64,000 nucleotides of DNA from positions 62,001 to 126,000 of the forward strand of contig JAHCHE010000019.1 in assembly GCA_026129905.1 (NCBI GenBank), given 5' to 3'. The stretch comes from Bryobacteraceae bacterium (GTDB taxonomy: Bacteria; Acidobacteriota; Terriglobia; Bryobacterales; Bryobacteraceae). This document shows positions 41,213-49,461 of the stretch, piece by piece. The position numbers and the translations under genes were made by a program. The notes under the pieces were generated by a model. The model was not told the origin of the DNA. It saw only the letters and a program-made list of their open reading frames with translations, and searched no databases. Positions within the stretch are counted from its first letter, which is position 1, and each line of letters begins with the position of its first letter.

Positions 41213-43744
41213 ATGACGAAGGATTTGATAGTTTCTGCGAATCGCCACGAAACCAAGGTGGCAATCCTGGAAGACGAGCAACTCGTCGAGATCTACTTTC
41301 AACGCTCCAACGAGTATTCGCTCGTTGGTAGCATTCACAAGGGCCGCGTCACCCGTGTGCTGCCCGGTATGCAGTCCGCTTTTGTCGACGTCGGACTGGA
41401 ACGCGACGCCTTTCTTTATGTCTCCGATTTCTTCGAGGAAAGCGACGAGTACGAGCCGATCCCGGCCGTCGAAGAGCGGGGACAACGGAAGGATCGCGCT
41501 CCTGCCCGCCGCGAGCGCCCCCAACCGCCGCCGGCCTCGGCCGCGGCCGGTCCCGAACCCGCGGCGGTCCCGGTCCCGCCTCCCCCGCCGGCGCCACCGC
41601 TCGTCCGCGATGACGTCGATGACAAGGACCGGAAGGGCCGCCGCTCCCGCCGCCGCCGCAATCGCGGCCGGGGCTTCCCGGAATCCAAGTATGCTTCCGA
41701 GACGCCGGCGCCAGTCCCCGCGCCGCCCGAGCAGCGGCCGGAACCGCCCGCTGCCGCGCCTCGCCAGGAAGAAGATGATTTCATCCTCCTGCCTGGAGAA
41801 TCGTTGGCGAAATACCGGCGTCCCGAGCCGGTAAGCGTGGAACCCGAGCCGCCCGGCGCCCTCGAGGATCGGCCCGGACCGGAGGAGCCCGAGAACCTCT
41901 CGTCCGTCCCCGCGACCGCGGAATTGCAGGAAGGCGACGACGAGTTGGAAGCCGCGGCCGTCGATACGGAGGAAGAAATCGAGACCGCGGAGTCCTCGGC
42001 CGCCGGTTGGGTCGAGGATGTCGCGGCCGAACGCGTTGCAGCCGCGGAACCCCCTCCTCTCGCCGAAGAACTCGAAACCGATTCGAATTTCGCTGAGGAC
42101 ACCGAACCGCCCGCCACGCCCATCTGGAGCGAGGCCGCCCCCGAACCGGAGGAAGAAGAGGAACTCCTATCCCTCGATGACGACGCCGACTGGATCGATG
42201 AAGCGGCGGACGAATCGCCGGAGCAGATCGAGGATCGCGTCGACCAGACGCTGGGCGGAGCCGAGGATCGCGAGATCCAGGACATGATCCTCGAGCAACT
42301 GGGCGAAGACGCGCCCGCCGAACTCGAAGTGCCGGCGGAGGAGGAAGCGCCCTCGCCGGCCGCGGCGGCCAAAGTTCGGGAGCGCGATCCGCGGTACATG
42401 CACCGTCTCCCCCGCCGGAACCGCAGGCGTGGCCGGCCCGAACCGGAAGCGCGCGAAGCCTCGCCGGAGCCGCGCTCGCCCGCACCCGGAGCCCCTCCCA
42501 AGACCGATCAGCGCGCCGTCGCCTCGTACGAACGGCCGCCCCTGCCCTTGATTTCCGACCTGCTGAAGGAGGGCCAGGAGATCATCGTCCAGGTGGCGAA
42601 GGAGCCCCTCGGCCAAAAAGGCGCCAGGATTACCTCGCACGTGGCTCTTCCCGGCCGCTTCGTCGTGTTCATGCCCACGCTCGATCATCTCGGCGTCTCC
42701 CGCAAAATCGCCAGCGACGAGGAACGGCACCGCTTGCGCCGCATCCTGCAGACGCACCGCGCCGGCATCCCCGGCGGGTTCATCGTTCGTACGGCCGGCG
42801 AAGGAAAGCCGGAAGGCGAGATCGCCGCCGACATGAACTTTCTATACAATCTTTGGCTCGAGATCCGAAAAAAGGCCGAGAAGCGGCCCGCGCCTTGCCT
42901 TCTCCACCACGACCTCCAGGTCGTCGAGCGCGTCCTCCGCGACCAGGTGACCAGCGAATTCAAAACGATCTGGGTCGATCACGAAGATGCCTACGAAAGC
43001 GTCCTCCAGTTCATGCAGCGCTTCCAGCCGACGCTGATGAATCGCGTCAAAATGTATACCCGCGATACGCCGATTTTCGACGCATTTGGCATCTCCGCCG
43101 AACTCGAGAAAGCCCTCCGGCCGAAAGTCTGGCTGAAATCCGGCGGCTACATCGTCATCAACCAGACCGAGGCGCTCGTCGCCATCGACATCAATACCGG
43201 CAAGTTCGTCGGCAGGTCCAACCGCCTGGAAGACACCATCGTCAAGACAAACACGGAAGCGGTGAAGGAGATTGCGCGCCAGATGCGGCTCCGCGACCTT
43301 GGCGGCATCATTGTCGTCGACTTCATCGACATGGATGAGCGCAGGAACCGCCAGAAAGTCATGCAGGCGCTCGAAGAGGCGATGCGCGCCGACCGCGCTC
43401 CCAACAAGGTTCTCCAGTTCAACGACTTCGGTCTCGTAGCCATCACTCGCAAGCGGGTCAAGCAAAGCCTCGAACGCACCCTTTGCTCGCCCTGTCCGTA
43501 TTGCGAAGGCGCCGCCTACGTCAAGAGCGTCGAGACCATCATCGGCGAAATCCTCATCGAGGCCCACAAGGTGGCCCCGGCAATGGACAAGGACGACGCG
43601 ATCCTGCGGGTCCACCCCGATGTCGCCAAGCAGTTGAAGGCGAGCCGAAGCGACTACATGGCGGAGCTCGAAGAGATCCTCGGCCGCCCCGTGCTGATCA
43701 CTGCCGACCCCCTGCTGCACCACGAGAAATTCGACTGGGCCTGA
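41213..43744 (+). CDS. RNase E/G-family endoribonuclease with a 360-residue insertion
   Basis: 843 residues from ATG 41213 (GGAGG 6 nt upstream; ATG 41198 is weaker). The S1 domain starts normally (SIHKGRVTRVLPGMQSAFVDVGLERDAFLYV) but is interrupted after residue about 77. About 360 residues rich in Pro, Glu, Ala and Arg follow, with two basic patches (GRRSRRRRNRGRG and LPRRNRRRGRPE), before the fold resumes at ISDLLKEGQEIIVQVAKEPLGQKGARIT (about residue 443). The catalytic core is intact: VAIDINTGKFVG, LGGIIVVDFIDMDERRNRQ and the zinc-link CSPCPYCEG. It starts mRNA decay and matures rRNA and tRNA. The acidic/basic insertion probably takes the role of the disordered scaffold that E. coli RNase E has at its C-terminus. 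Confidence 0.93.
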   Translation: MTKDLIVSANRHETKVAILEDEQLVEIYFQRSNEYSLVGSIHKGRVTRVLPGMQSAFVDVGLERDAFLYVSDFFEESDEYEPIPAVEERGQRKDRAPARRERPQPPPASAAAGPEPAAVPVPPPPPAPPLVRDDVDDKDRKGRRSRRRRNRGRGFPESKYASETPAPVPAPPEQRPEPPAAAPRQEEDDFILLPGESLAKYRRPEPVSVEPEPPGALEDRPGPEEPENLSSVPATAELQEGDDELEAAAVDTEEEIETAESSAAGWVEDVAAERVAAAEPPPLAEELETDSNFAEDTEPPATPIWSEAAPEPEEEEELLSLDDDADWIDEAADESPEQIEDRVDQTLGGAEDREIQDMILEQLGEDAPAELEVPAEEEAPSPAAAAKVRERDPRYMHRLPRRNRRRGRPEPEAREASPEPRSPAPGAPPKTDQRAVASYERPPLPLISDLLKEGQEIIVQVAKEPLGQKGARITSHVALPGRFVVFMPTLDHLGVSRKIASDEERHRLRRILQTHRAGIPGGFIVRTAGEGKPEGEIAADMNFLYNLWLEIRKKAEKRPAPCLLHHDLQVVERVLRDQVTSEFKTIWVDHEDAYESVLQFMQRFQPTLMNRVKMYTRDTPIFDAFGISAELEKALRPKVWLKSGGYIVINQTEALVAIDINTGKFVGRSNRLEDTIVKTNTEAVKEIARQMRLRDLGGIIVVDFIDMDERRNRQKVMQALEEAMRADRAPNKVLQFNDFGLVAITRKRVKQSLERTLCSPCPYCEGAAYVKSVETIIGEILIEAHKVAPAMDKDDAILRVHPDVAKQLKASRSDYMAELEEILGRPVLITADPLLHHEKFDWA

Positions 43745-43759
43745 GTTCGCCCCGCGCCG

Positions 43760-43786
43760 CGGCGAGCCGGAGCTCCCGGCTCGCCG
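43760..43786. terminator. 11-bp stem-loop between convergent genes
   Basis: CGGCGAGCCGG (43760-43770) pairs perfectly with CCGGCTCGCCG (43776-43786) across a 5-nt loop. It lies 16 bp past the RNase stop and 19 bp before the convergent CRTAC1 stop. A bidirectional terminator is likely, although no U-tract is present. Confidence 0.6.
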
Positions 43787-43804
43787 TCGGCGTCCGCCCA
43801 CCCT

Positions 43805-45481
43805 TCAATTTCCCGGTTCTCTTACTTTCAGAACCTGCCCCGTCGGCGGCGCCTTTATCGTCTGCCTCCGCCCCGACGGCCAGCGGATCTCCACCGCATC
43901 CAACGACTCCGCCGCTCCCAGCCCGAAATGCGCCGGGCCGGCGCTCGAAGACGCATACCCGACGCTCGTCGTGACGTGGTTGTACTGTGCCCCCAGCGCC
44001 GTCGTCACCTTGATCTCCGCGCCAATCCCGTCCCGATTGCTGGCCGCCCCCTCGAGATCCAGAGCCAGCCACCGGTTCCCGCCCGAGCTCTCGTTGAGCC
44101 AGATCTCCGCCGGAGCCTTCAACGCCGTAACCACGGCGTCCAGCAACCCATCGCCGTTCAGATCTCCAAAGGCCACTCCCCGGTGTCTCTTCGGCCCAAC
44201 GGCGGTGAATCCCGCTTCCTCGGTCAGCGCCGCGAACTTACGCCCTTCAATATTTCGAAAAACGGTGTTCGCCTGGTCGATCGTCCACTTGCCGCTCATG
44301 TCCGGCGACTGCACGTGTCCCCGCGACACAAACAGGTCTTTCCAACCGTCGTTGTCGAAGTCGAACAGCCCCGGGCCGTATCCCGCCATCCCCTTGGATG
44401 AAAACGCCAGCCCCGTCGCGTTCGTCGCTTCCCGGAACATCCCCGTTCCCGTGTTCCGAAACAGCGGGAACGTCTCGTTGTCGAGCGCCACGAACACAAT
44501 ATCCGGAAGCCCATCGTTGTCGAAATCCCGGAAATCGGCGCCCATTCCCGATACTTCGAGCGCGTGTTCGGCCAGCGCTACGCCGAAGTCAAACGCCTTT
44601 TCCACAAACTTCCCGCCGCCCCTGTTCCAAAAAAAGTAATTGTAGGCTTTGTCGTTGGTGACAAAGATGTCGATCAGCCCGTCCCTATCGAAATCGGCGA
44701 TCGCCGCGCCCATGCCCTTTCCGGCGTGCCGTCGAATTCCGGATTCGGCCGAGACATCGGTGAACGTTCCATCCCCGTTGTTCCGAAAAAGCTGGTTGGG
44801 CAGCCCTTCGTAATACTTGGGATGGCAATAACCCGGGCAGGACGGCTCCTTCTCCGGCGCCCAGCTCAGGTAGTTCACGACAAACAGGTCCAGCCGTCCG
44901 TCGTTGTCGAAGTCCAGAAAGGCGCCTGCCACCGCCCATAACGGACCGTACTTCGGGTCGGGCCGGTCCAGCCCCGCCGCCGACGTCACGTCCGTGAACG
45001 TGCAGTCGCCGTTGTTCCGGTACAGCGTATTCCGGTGAACCCCCGCCACGAACAGGTCCTTGTGGCCGTCGTTATCGTAATCGGCTACCGCGACTCCCGT
45101 GTCATACCCCGTCCCTTGGAGGCCCGCCGCCCGAGTCGCGTCCGTAAAGCTTCCCTTCCCGTCGTTCAGGAAAAGGCGATTCCAATGTCTCTCCGAAGTC
45201 TTTTTTAATGAAGGAAGTTCCGCGCCATTGGTGAAGTAAAGGTCGAGGTTTCCGTCTCCGTCGCAATCGAACGCTGCCACCCCGCCCGCCATCGTCGCGG
45301 GCGTGTACCGCGGACCGCTCACGCTCTCCCCGTTCTCCAGCGTGAACGGGATCGGCTGGTGCCGGAACCGGATCTGCGCCGCCCCCTGCGCCGCAATGGA
45401 AAGTGCGAGGACCGCCGCGCACAGCCCCCGCGCTCCAAACGGTTTAATCCCGCTCCAGCTCGCTCTTGCGGTTCTCTTCAT
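43805..45481 (-). CDS. CRTAC1-family secreted FG-GAP/VCBS and ASPIC/UnbV protein
   Basis: 558 residues from ATG 45481, which overlaps the end of the TPR gene by 38 bp. A signal peptide (LCAAVLALSIAAQGAAQ) is followed by about seven FG-GAP/VCBS blades, each with a calcium-type D.D.DG..DL motif (FDCDGDGNLDLYF, YDNDGHKDLFV, FDNDGRLDLFVVN, FDRDGLIDIFVT, DFDNDGLPDIVFV, DFDNDGWKDLFVS, DLNGDGLLDAVVT), and a C-terminal ASPIC/UnbV domain (GAEIKVTTALGAQYNHV, HFGLGAAESLDAVEIRWPSG). Such proteins are abundant in Acidobacteria; they are secreted, probably Ca-binding propellers of unknown ligand. The TPR gene just upstream is the common partner. Confidence 0.9.
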   Translation of the reverse strand: MKRTARASWSGIKPFGARGLCAAVLALSIAAQGAAQIRFRHQPIPFTLENGESVSGPRYTPATMAGGVAAFDCDGDGNLDLYFTNGAELPSLKKTSERHWNRLFLNDGKGSFTDATRAAGLQGTGYDTGVAVADYDNDGHKDLFVAGVHRNTLYRNNGDCTFTDVTSAAGLDRPDPKYGPLWAVAGAFLDFDNDGRLDLFVVNYLSWAPEKEPSCPGYCHPKYYEGLPNQLFRNNGDGTFTDVSAESGIRRHAGKGMGAAIADFDRDGLIDIFVTNDKAYNYFFWNRGGGKFVEKAFDFGVALAEHALEVSGMGADFRDFDNDGLPDIVFVALDNETFPLFRNTGTGMFREATNATGLAFSSKGMAGYGPGLFDFDNDGWKDLFVSRGHVQSPDMSGKWTIDQANTVFRNIEGRKFAALTEEAGFTAVGPKRHRGVAFGDLNGDGLLDAVVTALKAPAEIWLNESSGGNRWLALDLEGAASNRDGIGAEIKVTTALGAQYNHVTTSVGYASSSAGPAHFGLGAAESLDAVEIRWPSGRRQTIKAPPTGQVLKVREPGN

Positions 45482-46547
45482 TGAGCTTGCGGACAATCTC
45501 GCGTTGCCGGAGCCCGTCTTCCTTCCGATTCAGCTTGTAATACACCGCTGCAAGCTGCACATGCGCTTCGAGAAACCCCGGCGACTCGGCCACCACCGAC
45601 TCCAGCGTCTTTCGCGCGTCCTCCGCTCGGCCCTGGGAAAAGTCGATGCTCGCTATCTGGTACCGCGCTGCCAACGACGCTGGCCTCACCCGCAGCGCCC
45701 GCCGAATGTGCGCGGCGGCTTCATCCATCCTCCGTTCCATCCGCAGCAGCGCGCCGAGGTGCAGGTTCGAGTCAAAGTCGTTCGGATCAGACGCCAGCTC
45801 GGCCAGAAACGCCGCCTTCGCCGCCTCCGGATCATCGTTCTCCATTTTGGCCCGCCCGTACAGCGATTGGACTCCCGGCAGCTTCGGACTCAGCTCGACG
45901 GCCCGCGTCAGCGTAGCTAGCGCTTTCTCGTATTCCCCCGCCGACAACTGCATCGCGCCGATCAACATCTGCACCTCTGCCGACTCGCCGTTCCGCAGAA
46001 TCCTGTCGATGATGCGTTGCCCTTTCCTTACCTGCCCATCCCGGATCAGCGCCGCGCCGAGCAGGTACGCGATCGTCCGGTCCTCCGGATGCGCGGCCTC
46101 CATCGGTTCCAGCAACGCGATGACGTTCTTGTCCTCGCCCAGCCGCAGGTAAGAATCCGCCAGCAGGTATGCCGCCTGCTGATTCTCCGGCTGCTGCGCC
46201 CGGACCTTCACCAGTTCCTCGGCCGCTTTCGCGAATTCCGCCTGCTTGTAGTAAGCGAGCGCAAGGTTCAGCCGCACCGCCGAATTCTGCGGTTCCCGCT
46301 TGAGGGCCTCGTGATAGTTCCGGATCGCCTCGTCGTACCTGCCCAGCCCCGCCAGCGCCACGCTCAAGTTCGACCACGCCGGCACGAACTCCGGACGCTG
46401 TTTGAGAAACGCCTCGTATTTCGCCGCCGCCGCCTCCAGTTGCCCGCTCTGCTGGAGCCGCACCGCGTCGGCGTAAAGCTGCTGCGGACTCTGCTCCTGC
46501 GCCAGCAAAACCGCGGGAATCGCCAATGCGAGCAGACAGTAAGCCAC
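45444..46547 (-). CDS. TPR-repeat periplasmic protein
   Basis: 367 residues from GTG 46547, chosen because a signal peptide (VAYCLLALAIPAVLLAQEQ) starts there; in-frame sequence further upstream would run across the tRNA remnant. About nine TPR units follow, for example FVPAWSNLSVALAGLGRYDEAIRNYHEALKREP (positions about 60-92). The ribosome-binding site is poor, so the exact start is uncertain. It overlaps the downstream CRTAC1-type gene by 38 bp, so the two are probably made together; TPR plus CRTAC1 pairs recur in this phylum (general knowledge). Confidence 0.85.
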   Translation of the reverse strand: MAYCLLALAIPAVLLAQEQSPQQLYADAVRLQQSGQLEAAAAKYEAFLKQRPEFVPAWSNLSVALAGLGRYDEAIRNYHEALKREPQNSAVRLNLALAYYKQAEFAKAAEELVKVRAQQPENQQAAYLLADSYLRLGEDKNVIALLEPMEAAHPEDRTIAYLLGAALIRDGQVRKGQRIIDRILRNGESAEVQMLIGAMQLSAGEYEKALATLTRAVELSPKLPGVQSLYGRAKMENDDPEAAKAAFLAELASDPNDFDSNLHLGALLRMERRMDEAAAHIRRALRVRPASLAARYQIASIDFSQGRAEDARKTLESVVAESPGFLEAHVQLAAVYYKLNRKEDGLRQREIVRKLNEENRKSELERD

Positions 46548-46638
46548 CGATTTCGAGGATACAATAGCGCCCTCGCGCGCCGCCCGCGCCGGCCGGCACC
46601 GGGCATGGCGAGCAAGCGACGAGAAACCAGCCGCATCA

Positions 46639-46685
46639 TCCCCGGTCGTCTGATGGTAGGACAGCGGCCTTTGGAGCCGTGAATA
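46639..46685 (+). pseudogene. 5' part of tRNA-Gln(UUG); T-arm and 3' acceptor missing
   Basis: Acceptor strand TCCCCGG (46639-46645), D-arm GTCT-GATGGTA-GGAC (46648-46662), anticodon stem GCGGC/GCCGT around loop CTTTGGA (46664-46680) with anticodon TTG at 46671-46673, then the first variable-loop bases. All stems pair. The next bases should form a T-arm with TTCGA and then CCGGGGA, but neither is present in the following 100 bp. It is therefore a broken tRNA gene, cut at the variable loop. Confidence 0.75.
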
Positions 46686-46734
46686 GCGCCGTGGAGGGCC
46701 GATGTGCTCGTGGCCATCGGTGCGTCGCAAGAAA

Positions 46735-47328
46735 TCAATGGGTGACCTCCCACACCGTGCCGCGCCCCTTCCCGCTGAGCCGAACCTTGCCCTCGTGCTT
46801 AAGTTTGGCCAGCACTTTTTTTATGAGTTGCCGGCTCGCAGCAGGGAACTGAAGAGCCAGATCGCCGAGAGTGAACTGCCCCACCTGATCCAGGATCATC
46901 CGGCGCGCCAAATCGCCCTTTGCAGGTCTGGGCGAGGACGACACGACCTGTCTCTCGAACTCGCGGTACCCGGAGCGGAGGACTGCCAGGAAGAAGTTCC
47001 ACCATGGCGCGATTTCGTTTCCGGTCTCATGCCACCCGTCCGAGCAGGTATTGAGCACGCCATAATACTCGTCCTTTCTCTCCTCAACCAGGCGCTCGAG
47101 GCTGACATAGCGGACAACTTCGAAACCTTGCGATTTCAGCAATAGAGTCGTGACCAGACGAGACACCCGGCCATTCCCGTCGCGAAATGGATGCACGCAC
47201 AGAAGGTCGAACACGAACGTGGCGACCGTAAGGAGCGGGGGAATACGCTCTTCGTCCGACAAAATCCGGTAGGCATCGCATAGCCTCGCGATGGCCTTCG
47301 GGGTGTCCTTCGCCGGGGTCGGCCGAAA
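46735..47328 (-). pseudogene. Fic-domain AMPylase gene, 5' end missing
   Basis: The frame ending at 46735 encodes the C-terminal 197 residues of a Fic protein: FRPTPAKDTPKAIARLC (start of homology at 47328), the active-site loop HPFRDGNGRVSRL, YVSLERLVEERKDEYYGVL, and a C-terminal winged-helix-like segment (ARRMILDQVGQFTLGDLALQF). Fic proteins of this class are about 350 residues long; the inhibitory and N-terminal parts are absent and upstream in-frame sequence is unrelated shadow of the Mut7-C gene. There is no plausible start. The break lies 22 bp from ATG 47350. With the half tRNA it forms a scar. Confidence 0.75.
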
Positions 47329-47349
47329 GCTGTGGCACGCTCGGAGTAG

Positions 47350-48099
47350 ATGCACCGCGCGTGGGTTCGCTTCTACGCCGAGCTCAACGACTACCTGGCC
47401 CCGGAACGGCGAGGCCGCCCGACGGAGTGCCGATTTCACGTTGGGCCCTCCGTCAAAGACCTGATCGAGAGCCTCGGCGTGCCTCACACCGAGGTTGACC
47501 TGGTCCTGCTCAACGGCGAGTCCGTCGGCTTCGACCGCCGAATCGGCGATGGCGACCGCGTCAGCGTCTTCCCCGTCTTCGAAGCGATCGATATCACCCC
47601 GCTTCTTAAGGTCCGCCCCGCTCCGTTGCGCGTCGTCCGGTTTGCCCTCGACGTCCACCTGGGTCGCCTGGCCGCCTATCTCCGCATGCTGGGCTTCGAC
47701 GCGGTCTACCGCAATGATTGGAACGACCGCGAACTGGCGGCCATCTCCCGCAGTGAGCGGCGGATCCTCCTCACCCGCGACCGCGGCCTTCTGAAACGCA
47801 ATGTCGTCACGCACGGCCGTTACATCCGCGAGACCAGCCCCCGCCAGCAGCTCCAGGAAGTCGTCGAGCGGTTCGACCTCTACGGCGCCGCCAAGCCCCT
47901 CACCCGCTGCTTGGCGTGCAATGTGCCCTTGGCCGAGGCCTCGCCCTCCGAGGCCGGCGCCCTTCTGCCGCCCGAAATCGCCGCCCGCTTCAGCCGCTTC
48001 TGGCGCTGTTCCTCCTGCGGCCGCCTCTACTGGGAAGGCTCCCACTACCGCCGCATGAGAGACCTGATCGACAGGGTCCTGGCCCACGGCCGCCGTTAG
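47350..48099 (+). CDS. Mut7-C family protein: ubiquitin-like plus PIN-like RNase domain and zinc ribbon
   Basis: 249 residues; a TAG directly precedes ATG 47350, so translation starts there or later. Residues about 1-80 are a ThiS/MoaD-like ubiquitin fold (VRFYAELNDYLAPERRG, VLLNGESVGFDRRIGDGDRVSVFP). Residues about 95-180 are the Mut7-C / PIN-like domain with acidic residues (FALDVHLGRLAAYLRMLGFD, RRILLTRDRGLLKR). The C-terminus has two CxxC pairs (CLAC, CSSC) that form a zinc ribbon. An RNA-cleaving or RNA-binding role is inferred from the domain names; no partner is evident. The promoter region was probably altered when the fic fragment was joined on. Confidence 0.88.
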   Translation: MHRAWVRFYAELNDYLAPERRGRPTECRFHVGPSVKDLIESLGVPHTEVDLVLLNGESVGFDRRIGDGDRVSVFPVFEAIDITPLLKVRPAPLRVVRFALDVHLGRLAAYLRMLGFDAVYRNDWNDRELAAISRSERRILLTRDRGLLKRNVVTHGRYIRETSPRQQLQEVVERFDLYGAAKPLTRCLACNVPLAEASPSEAGALLPPEIAARFSRFWRCSSCGRLYWEGSHYRRMRDLIDRVLAHGRR

Positions 48100-48364
48100 T
48101 ACTTCTGTCCCGCACAGGACTTGACAATACCTGTGGCATTAGCCTCGTAGGCTTTCGCGGGACTCCCAGTCCCGCCAATACGGCCTGACATCCCGCCTCA
48201 CGCCACGGGGTCCGCCCTCGGTCCTGCCCCGCCTCGGCGCGGAGCCCCCGGTCCCGTCCCCTTGATCGGCGCGGCGATCGTCCCCGGCGCGGCCTTCGCC
48301 TCACTTTTCTTTTGACAATGGCGCGTCTTCCGATTTTTCTGCCGATAAGACCCGCAGAGGGGCT

Positions 48365-49372
48365 ATGGCAATCACACAGGATGTTCGGTTCGGCGACTAT
48401 GCCGAACTCGTGCGGCGATTCGTCGCATATTACCGGCCACGACGACAGGAGACGAACTTCGATCGCGCCTTGGCCAAGGCCGTCGCCGAATGGGATCTGG
48501 ACCCCAATCGCGCCAAGGCGCAGGCTACCGAATGGTGCGCCTCCGATCCTCCCCGCTTCTGTGAAGCCGCCTTGCGGCTCCTCCAGACCTCGGGCGACGC
48601 GGCGCTTCCCGCCCTCCGTCCTCTCCTGACCCTCGAAGTCCTCCTTCGCGCGCTCCTCAATCCCGAAGCCTTTAGCCGCCTCCATGCGATCGGTCTCGTC
48701 CGTGAACTTCGCAGGTTTGATTCGCGGCTCGACGTCCACCTGGTTTCCGCCTTCCTCGAAAATCGCCGCAAGGATCCCGATGCCTCCGACGTCTCCTCCG
48801 CCCAGCGCATTCTCGAACTTGTCGATGAAGCCACCGACAATGCCGGGCGCGTCCTGCCCTTGCTGGCTTCCTTACAACGCGTGGAACATGCCTGGGTCCG
48901 ATCGAAAGTCGTCGCCATCTGGGCCCGGCACGGCGGGACGAGTCATGTCACCGCTCAACTGCTGCGGGACCCCGATCACCGCGTACGCGCCAACGCCATC
49001 GAAGGTCTCTGGACAACCCCCGACACTCCCGACAAGCGCGGCATTTTTCTCCAAGCCGTCGGCGACCGCCACCAGCGGGTAGTCGGAAACGCTCTGGTTG
49101 GCTTGGCCCGCATGCGCTATCCCGCAGCCCTCGGCGACATCGTCCAGCTTTCCCGCCACTCCTCGCCCGAATTTCGGGCCACCGCCGCCTGGGCGATGGG
49201 CGAGGTCGGCTATCCCGGCTTCCGTCCCCCCTTGGTCGAGCTGATGCGCGACCCCGACGGAAAGGTCCGCCAGAACGCTTTGCGCGCCCTCTCGCGCCTC
49301 CGGAAAATGGATGAGTCCCCCGTCGCCGCCCTGCCTCCGAGCCAGCGGGCGCCGCTCGCCGCCTCGCGTTGA
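48365..49372 (+). CDS. HEAT-repeat protein
   Basis: 335 residues from ATG 48365 (GAGGGG upstream). Cytoplasmic, mostly helical. The second half (about 165-320) shows HEAT/PBS-type repeats with DPDHRVRANAIEGLW, DRHQRVVGNALVGLA, SSPEFRATAAWAMGEVG and DPDGKVRQNALRALSRL. It is a protein-protein interaction scaffold whose partner is unknown. A TTGACA at 48312-48317 may be part of its promoter. It stands 89 bp upstream of the M16 operon. Confidence 0.82.
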   Translation: MAITQDVRFGDYAELVRRFVAYYRPRRQETNFDRALAKAVAEWDLDPNRAKAQATEWCASDPPRFCEAALRLLQTSGDAALPALRPLLTLEVLLRALLNPEAFSRLHAIGLVRELRRFDSRLDVHLVSAFLENRRKDPDASDVSSAQRILELVDEATDNAGRVLPLLASLQRVEHAWVRSKVVAIWARHGGTSHVTAQLLRDPDHRVRANAIEGLWTTPDTPDKRGIFLQAVGDRHQRVVGNALVGLARMRYPAALGDIVQLSRHSSPEFRATAAWAMGEVGYPGFRPPLVELMRDPDGKVRQNALRALSRLRKMDESPVAALPPSQRAPLAASR

Positions 49373-49461
49373 ACTCTCCCGCGCCCGCTCTCGTCTTCAG
49401 GCTGCATTACACTGGGATGAGAACGGCAGGGGTTCAGTCCCTCGATCGGAGATCCGCGCCC

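Noticed and set aside
48121-48126. TTGACA at 48121 as a promoter for the HEAT-repeat gene
   Set aside because: No -10 at 16-18 bp; the start codon is 240 bp away and a second TTGACA lies closer at 48312.
46686-48364. Search for the missing 3' half of tRNA-Gln downstream (possible split or intron-containing tRNA)
   Set aside because: No TTCGA-containing T-arm followed by CCGGGGA was found by eye; bacterial tRNA introns sit in the anticodon loop, not at the variable loop.
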